Assembly: GCA_016841265.1 (NCBI GenBank)
Contig: JAENZL010000003.1
Location: 62,001 to 126,000 of the forward strand
DNA: 64,000 nt
Direction of reading: 5' to 3'
From: Methanobacteriota archaeon
GTDB lineage: Archaea > Halobacteriota > Methanosarcinia > Methanosarcinales > Methanosarcinaceae
Positions within the stretch are counted from its first letter, which is position 1. Each line of letters opens with the position of its first letter. Positions 17,949-26,627 of the stretch are shown piece after piece. The notes under the pieces were generated by a model. It did not search any database. It saw nothing but the letters and a program-made list of their open reading frames with translations, and had not been told where the DNA came from. A program made the position numbers and the translations under genes.

Positions 17949-20711
17949 ATGGACACGGTTAGTTGTCTCAATCCGGGGCAGTTGCGCGGACAGGGCAAAG
18001 AGGGGGAGGAACTCTGCCCCTACAAGAACAGGCACACCAAAAACCGGAAAACGATTGTGATCAACTGCAAAGAGTGTGAATCCGAGTCTTCCCTTAATGA
18101 TCCGGACTGCCGCAGAAAGATCTTCAGAATCCTGAGAAAGGAAGTGCATGCCGACTGCCTGGTGCTTTCCAGGCTCTATGAACGGGATTATGAGGGAAAA
18201 GCCCTGGAGTCCCTCTACACCCTTGCAGGTTTCCGGGAGAGCGTCGTTGGGTACGGGGGTATGAAAATGGTTCCGGGACCGTGTACCCGGCCTGAGAAAA
18301 GCGAATGCCTGGGGGAAAGGAAAGACTTCATGGAAATCCTGATTGAAAATGCGGAATATGACCCCATGAAAGCCCGCCTGGCCCTGAGCATGTTCATTCA
18401 GGCAAGAGGGTTGAAGAAAGTTCCCCAAGATTCTCCCGAATGCGCGGGTTGTTCGGAACACTTCTACCAGCTGCTATATGAAATACTGGAGAAAGCCCCG
18501 TTTCTCCCAAATATGCCTGTGAAAATTCCTGCCCTGCAGAACCACGATTTTTCGGTTCCTGCCGGGGAAACCGGGCGGAGCGCGGAAAGCCTGCTTGCGG
18601 ATACCTCAGGGGAACTGGTCCCTGGAGAGATGCCGCATGTTCCACCAAATTCCCCTCTGTATGCCCTACATCGTGCCCCGGAAAAGGTCCTGGCATCCAT
18701 TTTCCGGAAGGAGGGAGGCAGTGGGGAGGGAGGAGACGGTGAGGGCAGAGAAGGTGAATCCATAGCCACAAATGGAGGCACAAACCCTGATGGAAGCACT
18801 ACTGACGTTTTCTTTGAATACGAAAGCCAGATCAAGCCCCATGTAAGGCCTCCGTTTTCCAGCTCCCGGATCTACACTGAAGCTCCCCCAAACACCGAAT
18901 TTCTTGAGTGCTACGACATAAGCGGGAGGGATGAAAGAGACGAAAGGGTGCTTGAGATTTCCATCTACCGCTACACGGACCGGCCCGAGAAACTTTACAT
19001 GATCAGGCCCCCCGAGTATAACCTGCGCCCTGAGGAACTCCGGCTGCTCGAAAAGGTCAGGAAACGAATGATCCGGCACCGGCCCGGAGACCTTGCTTTT
19101 ACAGACCCTGCCGGGGCAAGGAAATATTTCAGGCGCATGGCAAGGGAATTCCTGCTTGAAGAGCTGCTCTCCGGGGAAAAGTCCGTCTCCCCTGCGGAGC
19201 TGGAAAGTTATTCTGACCTGCTTGCCCGGTACACTAACGGGCTCGGGATTGTGGAAGACCTCCTCTCGGATTCCCGGGTCACGGACGTATACATCAACGC
19301 CCCTGCGGACCTGAACGCCGTGCATGTTGTCCTGGAGGGGGAGGAGTGCGTTAGCAATGTCTTTCTTTCCCAGGACGACCTGGATGCCCTGGTCTCAAGG
19401 TTCAGGACAATCAGCGGGAGGCCGTTTGGGGAAGCTGTTCCAGTGCTGGAACTGAGTCTGGAAGACTTCGGGGTGAGAGTTTCGGTTATCGGAGACCCCC
19501 TGAGTGCAAACGGGCTTGCCTATGCCTTCCGAAAACATGCGCGTTCCCCCTGGACTCTCCCGAAACTGGTCAACACAGGTTCGATCTCCTCCTTCGCAGC
19601 CGGGTTTTTAAGTTTCCTCATGGACGGGCAGGCTTCCGTGTTGATTGCAGGGGAAGTGGGTGCCGGAAAGACCTCGCTCCTCTCGGCCATGCTCCTTGAA
19701 ATCCCCCAGAAGTACCGGATCCTGACAATCGAAGATACTCACGAACTCCCGATTGAAAAACTCCAGGGCCTGGGCTGGAAGGTGCAGGGGATGAGCTCAC
19801 ATTCATCCGTGCTGAAGTCCGGGGCGGAAATCAGCCCAGAAACCGCGCTTCGGGCAGCCCTTAGGCTCGGGAGCTCGTCTCTGGTTATCGGGGAAGTCAG
19901 GGGACCTGAAGTGAAGGTGCTCTACGAAGCCATGCAGGTGGGACAGGCCGGAAACTCCGTGATAGGGACAATCCACGGCTCTTCCGCGGAAAATGTATAC
20001 GAAAGAATAGTCCATACCCTGGGGGTCCCTCCGGCCTCATTTAAAGCCACAGACGCCGTAATCATCTGCTCTACAATAAGGCCGGGGGGAAGCATGCAAA
20101 AGCTAAAGCGGGTAAGCCAAATTGCCGAAATTACCGCTTCTCCCATCGAAAATCCGGAACCCGGAGAACTTTTCACGGACATCATGACTTACGATGCGGC
20201 CCGGGACAGCCTGTTCCCCGGGGAAGTGCTTGAACAGGGACAGTCCGAATTAATTGGAAAAATTGCCCTGAAGTGGGGGATTTCCATAGACCAGGCCCTG
20301 AAAAACATCGAAATCAGGACCCGGATAAAAGAAAAGATCGCAGAAGAAGGCAAAAGAAGGCCTGCCCTGCTCGAAGCCGAAGCTGTGAGCGAAGCAAACA
20401 ATATTTTCTGGCTGCTCATGGACTCCATGAAAAGCAGGGACAAAACTGGGTTTAAACCGGGATTCGAGCCGGAAACCAGAAAGGGGTCAGGGACTGAAGC
20501 AGGAATTGAAACCGGGATCAAAGCAGGAATCGAAACGGGAACCAACGAAAAAATTGAATCTGATATACATTTTACACCCGGCTTTGAAACAGACTTCGAA
20601 ACAGACTTTGAAACAGACCTTGAAACAGACTTTGAAGCCGATTTCGAAGAACTTTACAGCCGCTGGGAAAAATGGTTCGAAAACTTTGCCAGAGCCTATC
20701 CGGGGGCCTGA
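17949..20711 (+). CDS. Type II/IV secretion-pilus ATPase (FlaI/TadA/GspE family)
   Basis: About 920 aa, a cytoplasmic hexameric ATPase that powers pilus or secretion assembly. The start is uncertain: ATG 17949 or TTG 17934, neither with a clear ribosome-binding site. The N-terminal 250 residues carry Cys pairs (CKEC, CAGC) and a variable glycine-rich linker. The core has the N2-type domain (YTNGLGIVEDLLSDSRVTDVYIN), Walker A GEVGAGKTSL (nt 19650-19680), the Asp box TIEDTHELP, Walker B SSLVIGEVRGPE and a His box GNSVIGTIHGSS. The C-terminal tail is low complexity, with repeated ETDF units (nt 20590-20645). Paired with a FlaJ/TadC-like platform 31 bases downstream; no pilin or prepilin peptidase is nearby. 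Confidence 0.9.
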   Translation: MDTVSCLNPGQLRGQGKEGEELCPYKNRHTKNRKTIVINCKECESESSLNDPDCRRKIFRILRKEVHADCLVLSRLYERDYEGKALESLYTLAGFRESVVGYGGMKMVPGPCTRPEKSECLGERKDFMEILIENAEYDPMKARLALSMFIQARGLKKVPQDSPECAGCSEHFYQLLYEILEKAPFLPNMPVKIPALQNHDFSVPAGETGRSAESLLADTSGELVPGEMPHVPPNSPLYALHRAPEKVLASIFRKEGGSGEGGDGEGREGESIATNGGTNPDGSTTDVFFEYESQIKPHVRPPFSSSRIYTEAPPNTEFLECYDISGRDERDERVLEISIYRYTDRPEKLYMIRPPEYNLRPEELRLLEKVRKRMIRHRPGDLAFTDPAGARKYFRRMAREFLLEELLSGEKSVSPAELESYSDLLARYTNGLGIVEDLLSDSRVTDVYINAPADLNAVHVVLEGEECVSNVFLSQDDLDALVSRFRTISGRPFGEAVPVLELSLEDFGVRVSVIGDPLSANGLAYAFRKHARSPWTLPKLVNTGSISSFAAGFLSFLMDGQASVLIAGEVGAGKTSLLSAMLLEIPQKYRILTIEDTHELPIEKLQGLGWKVQGMSSHSSVLKSGAEISPETALRAALRLGSSSLVIGEVRGPEVKVLYEAMQVGQAGNSVIGTIHGSSAENVYERIVHTLGVPPASFKATDAVIICSTIRPGGSMQKLKRVSQIAEITASPIENPEPGELFTDIMTYDAARDSLFPGEVLEQGQSELIGKIALKWGISIDQALKNIEIRTRIKEKIAEEGKRRPALLEAEAVSEANNIFWLLMDSMKSRDKTGFKPGFEPETRKGSGTEAGIETGIKAGIETGTNEKIESDIHFTPGFETDFETDFETDLETDFEADFEELYSRWEKWFENFARAYPGA

Positions 20712-20742
20712 ATTCCCAGAGGGATAAGGGGGGACCGGGGAA

Positions 20743-22680
20743 ATGGGAGAAAGTAACTGGTATGTAAAGGTATGTAAGGGCACGGCCCGGAAATGGGGCG
20801 ATGCGCTTCCCGACCCGGACGCTTTCAGCCGGAAATGCGAGCAGAGCGTGAGCCGGGAATACAGGGACGCTCTTCGTTTCACGGGTTTTGATCTGGAAGC
20901 TTTCGAAACCGTGTTTTTTTCTTATTTCGGGACCCTGACGGTATTCCTTATACTCTTCGGACTTGACCTGTTCCTGCTCCTTACGAAAAGTTTCGATTCC
21001 CGGACCCTTTCCCTTATGGGGTTAGTGACCGTTTTCGTACCCTTCTGCGTACTTTACTACCTGAGCGAATACGTGAAGATCCATGCAAAGCTCATGAAGA
21101 TCGCATCCCTCGGAGACATCCCCGAAGTCCTGAGCTACATCGTCATGTCCATGAAGCTGGTCCCGAATGTGGAGCATGCGGTGCTTTTTGCAGCCCGGAA
21201 CTCGGAAAGGCCCCTTGCAAAGGACCTGAAAAAGCTGATATGGGACCTGAATCTGAGGACATATAGCAGCATGGACGAAGCCCTGCTTTCTTTTGCCGAC
21301 CTCTGGGGCAGGAACAGCGAGTACTTCAAACGCTCTTTGCACCTGATCAAAAGCTCCACCGCCGAGCCCGACGAAGCCCAGCGGGTCATAACGCTGAACC
21401 GTGCCCTGGACATCAGTCTGGAAGGCACGGAAAGCCTGATGGAAGCTTTTGCTGCAAAACTGCAGACTCCAAGCTACGTCCTCTACTCCATTTTCATCCT
21501 GATCCCCTTGGCCCTGGTCGCACTCCTGCCAGCGGTAACGGTTGTTGGAGTCAGGCTGGAGCTCATCGACCTGGTCATTCTTTACGATATTATTTTCCCG
21601 GCCCTTGCAGCCGTTTACTCCGAATTCATCCTTATGCAAAGGCCTCTCGCCTTCATACCTCTCTGGATCCCGGATTCCCACCCCGAGCTTTCGGATATCC
21701 GGCAGAAAAAGCAGATAGCTCTCGTACTTGCAATTTTAGCCTCTGGCCTGATCATCCCTTCAGGCTACTTCCTGCTCAAGGTCGGAAACCCGAGAGGACT
21801 CGTTTCCACAACTCCCCTGGAAGGGCTCCTGCCTCCCACCCTCCCCCTGGTTGTGGGCGGGATAGTGGGAATTTCGGTTTATCTCTACCTTTCTTCCGCA
21901 CCTTACAAGAAAATAAGGGACCGGATAAAGGACATGGAAAGGGAATTTTCAGACTCCCTCTTCGTGCTCGGGAGGAGGATCTCGGAAGGAAAAGCCCCCG
22001 AAGAAGCCTTTGCCCACACCGCAAAGGCCATGGAAGGTTCTAGAATCGGGGATGCCTTCGAACAGATTGCAGTAAACCTCCTCAGCATGCGCACAACCCT
22101 CAAAGCCGCGATCTTTGACGAAGAATTCGGGGCTTTCCGGCATGTCTACTCGGAACGGATAAAAAATACCATGCTTCTTTTTACGGAAAGCGCCCACAAG
22201 AACCACGAAGCCGCAGGGGCAGCCGTAATCAAGCTTGCCGACCACCTGAAAGAACTCGCCGGAGTGGAAGAACGCATCCGCCGCTCCCTCTATGACGTAA
22301 CCTCCACCATGCGCTCCACGGCAGCCATCTTTGCCCCCCTGATTGCGGGAATCACCCTTGCCCTTTCCGAAGTTATCACAAAAATCCTGAACCAGGTCGC
22401 AACCAGAGTTAGTAGGGTCCCTGCAGACCTTTCCTCCATGCCTGTAAAAGTCAGTCCCGATACCTTTGTCCAGTCCATCCCCCCTGACCAGTTCCTGCTC
22501 GCAATAGGAATCTACGTAGCCCTGATCACCGCCGTCCTCACCCGCTTCGCAGGTGCCGTGGAATACGGGGGAGACCGGACACAGTTGAAGTATGACCTCT
22601 CCTGCATGCTTCCCCTTTCAATTCTGGTGTTCGCGGTCTCGACCGTGGCTTCAAGGGTGATTTTCCGGGGGCTTGTATGA
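20743..22680 (+). CDS. Type II secretion F-family membrane platform (FlaJ/TadC-like)
   Basis: 645-aa polytopic membrane protein, partner of the upstream ATPase. Two T2SSF-like halves are visible: helices near residues 65-115, a cytosolic helical domain (DIPEVLSYIVMSMKLVPNVEHAV), a helix pair near 245-290, helices near 325-390, a second cytosolic domain (FSDSLFVLGRRISEGKAPEEAF) and C-terminal helices near 530-560 and 585-640. This duplicated arrangement is normal for archaeal platform proteins, which anchor the motor and extract pilins from the membrane. It starts 31 bases after the ATPase stop, so one operon. Confidence 0.88.
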   Translation: MGESNWYVKVCKGTARKWGDALPDPDAFSRKCEQSVSREYRDALRFTGFDLEAFETVFFSYFGTLTVFLILFGLDLFLLLTKSFDSRTLSLMGLVTVFVPFCVLYYLSEYVKIHAKLMKIASLGDIPEVLSYIVMSMKLVPNVEHAVLFAARNSERPLAKDLKKLIWDLNLRTYSSMDEALLSFADLWGRNSEYFKRSLHLIKSSTAEPDEAQRVITLNRALDISLEGTESLMEAFAAKLQTPSYVLYSIFILIPLALVALLPAVTVVGVRLELIDLVILYDIIFPALAAVYSEFILMQRPLAFIPLWIPDSHPELSDIRQKKQIALVLAILASGLIIPSGYFLLKVGNPRGLVSTTPLEGLLPPTLPLVVGGIVGISVYLYLSSAPYKKIRDRIKDMEREFSDSLFVLGRRISEGKAPEEAFAHTAKAMEGSRIGDAFEQIAVNLLSMRTTLKAAIFDEEFGAFRHVYSERIKNTMLLFTESAHKNHEAAGAAVIKLADHLKELAGVEERIRRSLYDVTSTMRSTAAIFAPLIAGITLALSEVITKILNQVATRVSRVPADLSSMPVKVSPDTFVQSIPPDQFLLAIGIYVALITAVLTRFAGAVEYGGDRTQLKYDLSCMLPLSILVFAVSTVASRVIFRGLV

Positions 22681-22788
22681 AAATTGTATGTAATAAAAAG
22701 GAATCAGGAAAAAGGAATCAGGAAAAAGGAATCCGAAAAAGCAATCAAGAAAATGGAATTAAAACTATACTGAGCCCTGAAAAAGGAC
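22681..22788. repeat. Short AGGAATC repeats between convergent genes
   Basis: AAAAAGGAATCAGG-like 14-bp units repeated about three times in a short spacer between the platform gene (+) and the PHP gene (-). Confidence 0.6.
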
Positions 22789-23442
22789 TCAGATAGGACA
22801 TGCAATTGATTTTGAGGCTTTTAATACCTTTTTTGCCTGGGCTTCGGTAAGTCCGGCTCCCATTGCGATCTGCATGGCAGTTTCGTCGGTTATGAGGTCT
22901 TCCGGGGCATGGGCGTCCGTATTAACCACCAGGATGGCATCGACTTCAAGGGCCAGTCGGGCGACGTGGCCGTTTGTCCTGTTGTGCCCGTTCCGGGCTG
23001 TTAGCTCAAGGGAAACATCATTTCCGGCTGCGGTTTCGACGTCTTCCAGGGAGATCAGGCCGGGGTGCGCCAGGACGTCAACATACTGGCAGGCTACAGC
23101 AGCCGCATTTGTCCCGGGGGCAACAGGTTCGGTGGTGGTTTCCCCGTGCACGACCACGATCTCTGCTCCGAGCTCTTTTGCTTTCTTTGCCATGGGGGCG
23201 ATTTTCCGGGGCGGCACATGGGTCAGCTCAACACCTGACATGACCTTGATGTCCCATTCATCCTCAAGGTACTTTGCCTTCAGGGAGGCTTCAATGAGCT
23301 GTTCGAGATTTGTATAATCAGCATGGTCTGTAATCGCAATGGCCTTATAGCCTTTCATCACAGCCCTGCGGACCAGTTCGCTGGGGATCAGTTCCCCATC
23401 ACTGAAAATTGAATGTGTGTGCAGGTCAATCAAAAGAATCAC
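22789..23442 (-). CDS. PHP-domain phosphoesterase
   Basis: 217 aa, histidinol phosphatase-type PHP hydrolase. Metal-site motifs are seen in order: DLHTHSIFSDGE (HxH near the N-terminus), ITDHADY, EIVVVHGET, VLAHPGLI, and NTDAHAPEDL near the C-terminus. All PHP motifs are intact and the length is standard for the stand-alone archaeal form. Substrate unknown; histidinol phosphate, nucleotide or other phosphoesters are possible. The start at 23442 puts the first HxH near residue 7, as usual. Confidence 0.9.
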   Translation of the reverse strand: MILLIDLHTHSIFSDGELIPSELVRRAVMKGYKAIAITDHADYTNLEQLIEASLKAKYLEDEWDIKVMSGVELTHVPPRKIAPMAKKAKELGAEIVVVHGETTTEPVAPGTNAAAVACQYVDVLAHPGLISLEDVETAAGNDVSLELTARNGHNRTNGHVARLALEVDAILVVNTDAHAPEDLITDETAMQIAMGAGLTEAQAKKVLKASKSIACPI

Positions 23443-23592
23443 CAGTTTTTCAGGACGTCATCTGTTTATTTATTTACTTTTTATTTTGCTTTTTACATTT
23501 TATTTTATTTTATTTTATTCTGTTATATTTTTATTTGTTCATTTTATATTCATTTATCATAATTTAACGAACTCCCCTATTTAAAAACTTAT

Positions 23593-24372
23593 TCAAACTT
23601 TCCCAAGCCTTTCTTCCACATCGGCAAAGGCGAAGTTCGGCTTTACATCCTGAATTTTGATCTTAACTTTTTCCCCTACCTTGACTTCCTTTACGAAGAC
23701 CACGAAGCCGTCGACGAGCACAGCCCCGTCTCCGCTGGAACCGAGTTTTTCGATCTCGACGGTGAACTCGTCTCCCCGCCTCATAGGTGCGGTCAGGAAC
23801 TTCTTCCCGATGACATAGGTCTCCGCACTCTGAGCCCTGGAGGCTTTTGGGGAATAAGCCGTAGTCCGTACGAAATTGTCCCTCACTTTATCCATGTAGT
23901 CTTTGAACATGTCTCCCTGGAAGACCTTAACCACGAAATTTCCATTCGGTTTCAGGATCTTCTTTGCGCATTCCAGCGCAGAGGTGGTAAGTTCGATGGA
24001 CCGTGCATGGTCATAGGACCAGTTTCCGGACAGGTTGGGCGCCGCATCACAGATCACGACATCCGCACCCTTTGCCCCGACTATCTCGATGATCTTCTTA
24101 ATCGTCGAATCCGCGTTGATGTCTCCCCGGATAGTCTCCACTCCATCGATTGGCGCAATCCTCTGGAGGTCAACCCCGAGCACCTTCCCTCCGGAAAGCT
24201 CCTTTGCGACCTGCAGCCAACCACCGGGCGCAGCACCTAAATCCACAACCGAGTTCCCACGATTAATGAGCCTGTACTTTTCATTGATCTGCTTAAGCTT
24301 AAAGGAAGCCCTGGACCGGTAACCTTCCTCTTTAGCCTGATGATAATAAAAATCTCGTCTGTCTCTTGCCAT
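23593..24372 (-). CDS. rlmE: 23S rRNA (uridine-2'-O) methyltransferase RlmE with TRAM domain
   Basis: 259 aa from the ATG at 24372 (MARDRRDFYYHQAKEEG, the usual N-terminus; the ORF start at 24414 adds an unlikely leader). FtsJ fold: SAM motif DLGAAPGGWLQVA, then VICDAAPNLSG and the catalytic lysine in FVVKVFQGD; the K-D-K-E tetrad appears complete. The C-terminal 60 residues form a TRAM domain (GDEFTVEIEKLG...GFVVFVKEVKVGEKV), an archaeal addition that probably helps bind RNA. Methylates the ribose of a universally conserved 23S rRNA uridine in the A-loop region in bacterial homologues. Confidence 0.93.
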   Translation of the reverse strand: MARDRRDFYYHQAKEEGYRSRASFKLKQINEKYRLINRGNSVVDLGAAPGGWLQVAKELSGGKVLGVDLQRIAPIDGVETIRGDINADSTIKKIIEIVGAKGADVVICDAAPNLSGNWSYDHARSIELTTSALECAKKILKPNGNFVVKVFQGDMFKDYMDKVRDNFVRTTAYSPKASRAQSAETYVIGKKFLTAPMRRGDEFTVEIEKLGSSGDGAVLVDGFVVFVKEVKVGEKVKIKIQDVKPNFAFADVEERLGKV

Positions 24373-24878
24373 GATTGTATTTCCCTGCACTGAAAGGTGA
24401 TATAGATTGCGCAAAATCCGCTATTATGGGAATAATAATTCTACGTATATATAATTCAGTTATTAAATATATAATTTCGGTTATGAATTCCATAGTCAGC
24501 ATCGGAAACAGAGGTCATTTTATCTAGTTTTCCCGAGCTAAAAAAACCAGAACAACTGTATTAGTCGTATCCCGTATGCCCTGTCACGCACGCTTGACGT
24601 GCGGCCTGCTCCCGATAAACCCGATAAACAGAATAAACTAAAACTCCTGGCACCTCGAATTGCCCTTCTTTTTTTGATTTTTGCGATTAAGGGTGAAGTT
24701 ACCTTTTGTTCAGTCGAGAAAAGGATGTTGTGAGCTACTCCACGGAGGGAAAAGAAGGAGGAGGATTATGCTGCTGTGTTTGTGATTGCTTCTTTCAAGA
24801 TACAGGCAGGATCGAGCCGCTTGCAAGCAAGCGGGAACAATAACGACCGGAATACATTATTCCGGTTGCCTGGCTTTT
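24373..24878. other. Intergenic region, no gene; contains two hairpins
   Basis: AT-rich region upstream of rlmE (probable promoter near 24440-24480), then non-coding sequence. Two simple hairpins lie near its end: CCGCTTG-CAAG-CAAGCGG (24817-24834) and ACCGGAATA-CAT-TATTCCGGT (24846-24866, perfect 9-bp stem with a triloop), next to copy B of the two-hairpin element. Confidence 0.6.
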
Positions 24879-24939
24879 AGTCCTCTTGAGGGAGCGCAGC
24901 GACCGAAAAGGACTGCGTACTGCCGAGCCGCAACTCGGC
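24879..24939 (-). repeat. Two-hairpin dispersed element, copy B
   Basis: Read on the minus strand: hairpin 1 GCCGAG-TTGCGG-CTCGGC (24939-24922), spacer AGTACGC, hairpin 2 GTCCTTTT...AAGAGGAC with an 18-base loop (24914-24879). It begins three bases after the stop of the Vms1-like gene and so lies in that gene's 3' UTR. Confidence 0.75.
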
Positions 24940-24942
24940 TGT

Positions 24943-26040
24943 TCAAAGCAAATACCTGCGGCAACTCAATACGCTTCTCATTACTTCGTCACCACTGATT
25001 TTCTCCAGTTTAAGGTCCATTGACTTTTCAATAACCTCGATATCAAGGGGCAGGCGCTTTTCAACTTCTCTCAGGAGCTGGGACTCCCCGCTCATGATGA
25101 CGCAGTCAACAGGGGCATTTTCTTCGAGGATTTTGTTTACGGTTTCCATTACCTTTGCCAGGTGGTGGGCAATATCTTCTTCCCTTAGGCGCTCGAAGCG
25201 GCGCTGGGAAAAGCCTCCTTTGCTGTGTTTTTCCTTAACACTGCTGCGGACGAGTTCTTCGGCGTCAAAGGCCAGGCGGTCGGGGGCAAAACCTATGAAA
25301 GACTCCCCTGCGTGAAGAAGGAGGATCAGAATGCGGCATTCGGCTTCCTGGTTTCCTTCAAGGGCGCCTGTCTCAAAGTGGTCCTTAAAGTACCAGGCAG
25401 AAGTCATTATCGGGATGGAAGGGACTATTGCTTCCGAGACCATGCGGTGGATGTCGTGGAAGAGAACGAGACCGGTTTCGGGGTTAATCCTGTCCAGAAG
25501 GGCATGGGTCTCTTCGTCCAGGTAGGAGAGGATTTTTTCACTTAGCACATCCGACAGGGCAGTTCCGGGAGGCAGATAAACTGTAAGCAGGTTTTCTCCA
25601 GGGGTGCGGAAGGAAGAGAGCTTGGAGAAATAAGCCTCCATGGCAGAAGGGCTGAGAGTCTCTATCCCGCGGAACTCGAACTTTTCAGGAGCTTCAGCCC
25701 GGATGGTTTCGAGTTCGTGGGTGAGGGTCTGCATTTTGACAAGCTCCTGATTCAGCCGGGATTCGGCTTCCTGCTTGGCAGCAACCGCATCTCTTGCCAT
25801 GATTTCTTTTTTTGAGAGCTGTATTTCCATGGTCTTCAAGTCGATTTCCATCTCCACTAGATGGGAATTGAGCCTGTCGATCTCCAATTCGAGCTGGTCT
25901 TTCCCGGATACTTTCCCAAAAAGGCTTCCAAGACTCTTTTTTACCTCTCCAGTAACTTCTTTTTTGCCGTCTTTCGGCTGGGCCTTACCGTTCTTTCCAC
26001 CCGGACTTGCACTTTTCTTCAAACCTTTTTTATCAATCAT
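24943..26040 (-). CDS. Vms1/ANKZF1-type peptidyl-tRNA hydrolase (eRF1-like)
   Basis: 365 aa from the ATG at 26040 (AGGT site upstream; the ORF extends further without a good start). A basic N-terminus (1-35) is followed by a long coiled coil (about 45-110, heptad pattern around LNSHLVEMEIDLKTMEIQL), then an eRF1-like release domain. The diagnostic motif GGFSQRRFERLREED holds the conserved Gln thought to act in peptide release in the Vms1/baeRF1 group. Eukaryotic Vms1 frees nascent chains from stalled 60S subunits, so a ribosome-rescue role is likely. C-terminal VMSGESQLLREVEKRLP resembles the last eRF1-like fold elements. It lies upstream of rlmE on the same strand but 570 bases away. Confidence 0.82.
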   Translation of the reverse strand: MIDKKGLKKSASPGGKNGKAQPKDGKKEVTGEVKKSLGSLFGKVSGKDQLELEIDRLNSHLVEMEIDLKTMEIQLSKKEIMARDAVAAKQEAESRLNQELVKMQTLTHELETIRAEAPEKFEFRGIETLSPSAMEAYFSKLSSFRTPGENLLTVYLPPGTALSDVLSEKILSYLDEETHALLDRINPETGLVLFHDIHRMVSEAIVPSIPIMTSAWYFKDHFETGALEGNQEAECRILILLLHAGESFIGFAPDRLAFDAEELVRSSVKEKHSKGGFSQRRFERLREEDIAHHLAKVMETVNKILEENAPVDCVIMSGESQLLREVEKRLPLDIEVIEKSMDLKLEKISGDEVMRSVLSCRRYLL

Positions 26041-26220
26041 CTGCCTACCTGCCTGCACCTTAATCACGTGAAATACTGTGACCCGGAACACTAATTGGAA
26101 CACCGATTAATTGTGAATACTTTAAACACCGTGCCATCATTTCTGAAAATAGTTCAGGCCGGTCTCTTTGATCTTATTAACTCTTTGATCTGAAAAACTC
26201 TCTGATCTGATAAACCCTTT
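26041..26220. other. Upstream region of the Vms1-like gene
   Basis: Divergent promoter region shared by the Vms1-like gene (-) and CoaBC (+). AT-rich; contains the repeated words ATCTGATAAA/CTCTGATCTG. No gene seen. Confidence 0.5.
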
Positions 26221-26284
26221 GATTTTACCAATCTTCGATTTTACCAATCTTCGATTTTACCAATCTTCGATTTTACCAATCTTT
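26221..26284. repeat. 16-bp tandem repeat, four copies
   Basis: GATTTTACCAATCTTC at 26221, 26237 and 26253, with the last copy (26269) ending in TTT instead of TTC. Confidence 0.95.
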
Positions 26285-26627
26285 TATCTGATCAACTTAC
26301 ATGTGACATCCAGAAAGCCCCAATGCTTCACAAGCTGTCCGATAATTACTGCCAGTAATATCCAAATCCCTTTTTTTTCGATTTAAAGGCTTTATATGCC
26401 TTCTTTTTTACTTGTTTTTGCCCTGAAATTGAATTGTCGGACAGCCTCTTTAGCGTGGGGTAGTTCACATATTAGAAAGCATAACCTCTATATCTTTTTT
26501 AATTGCTCTTCATATTTCGAAAGTTTTAAGAATATCATATTTAATGTCTTTCTGTTTTCAAGATTTTTTCAAAAAAGCCAGCCAATTTTATACTGATTTA
26601 ATTCCTACTGATCATTTCGGTGCCAAA

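Noticed and set aside
20575-20650. Frame error in the secretion ATPase tail
   Set aside because: The ETDF repeats stay in frame to the stop and the platform gene follows normally, so it is a low-complexity tail.
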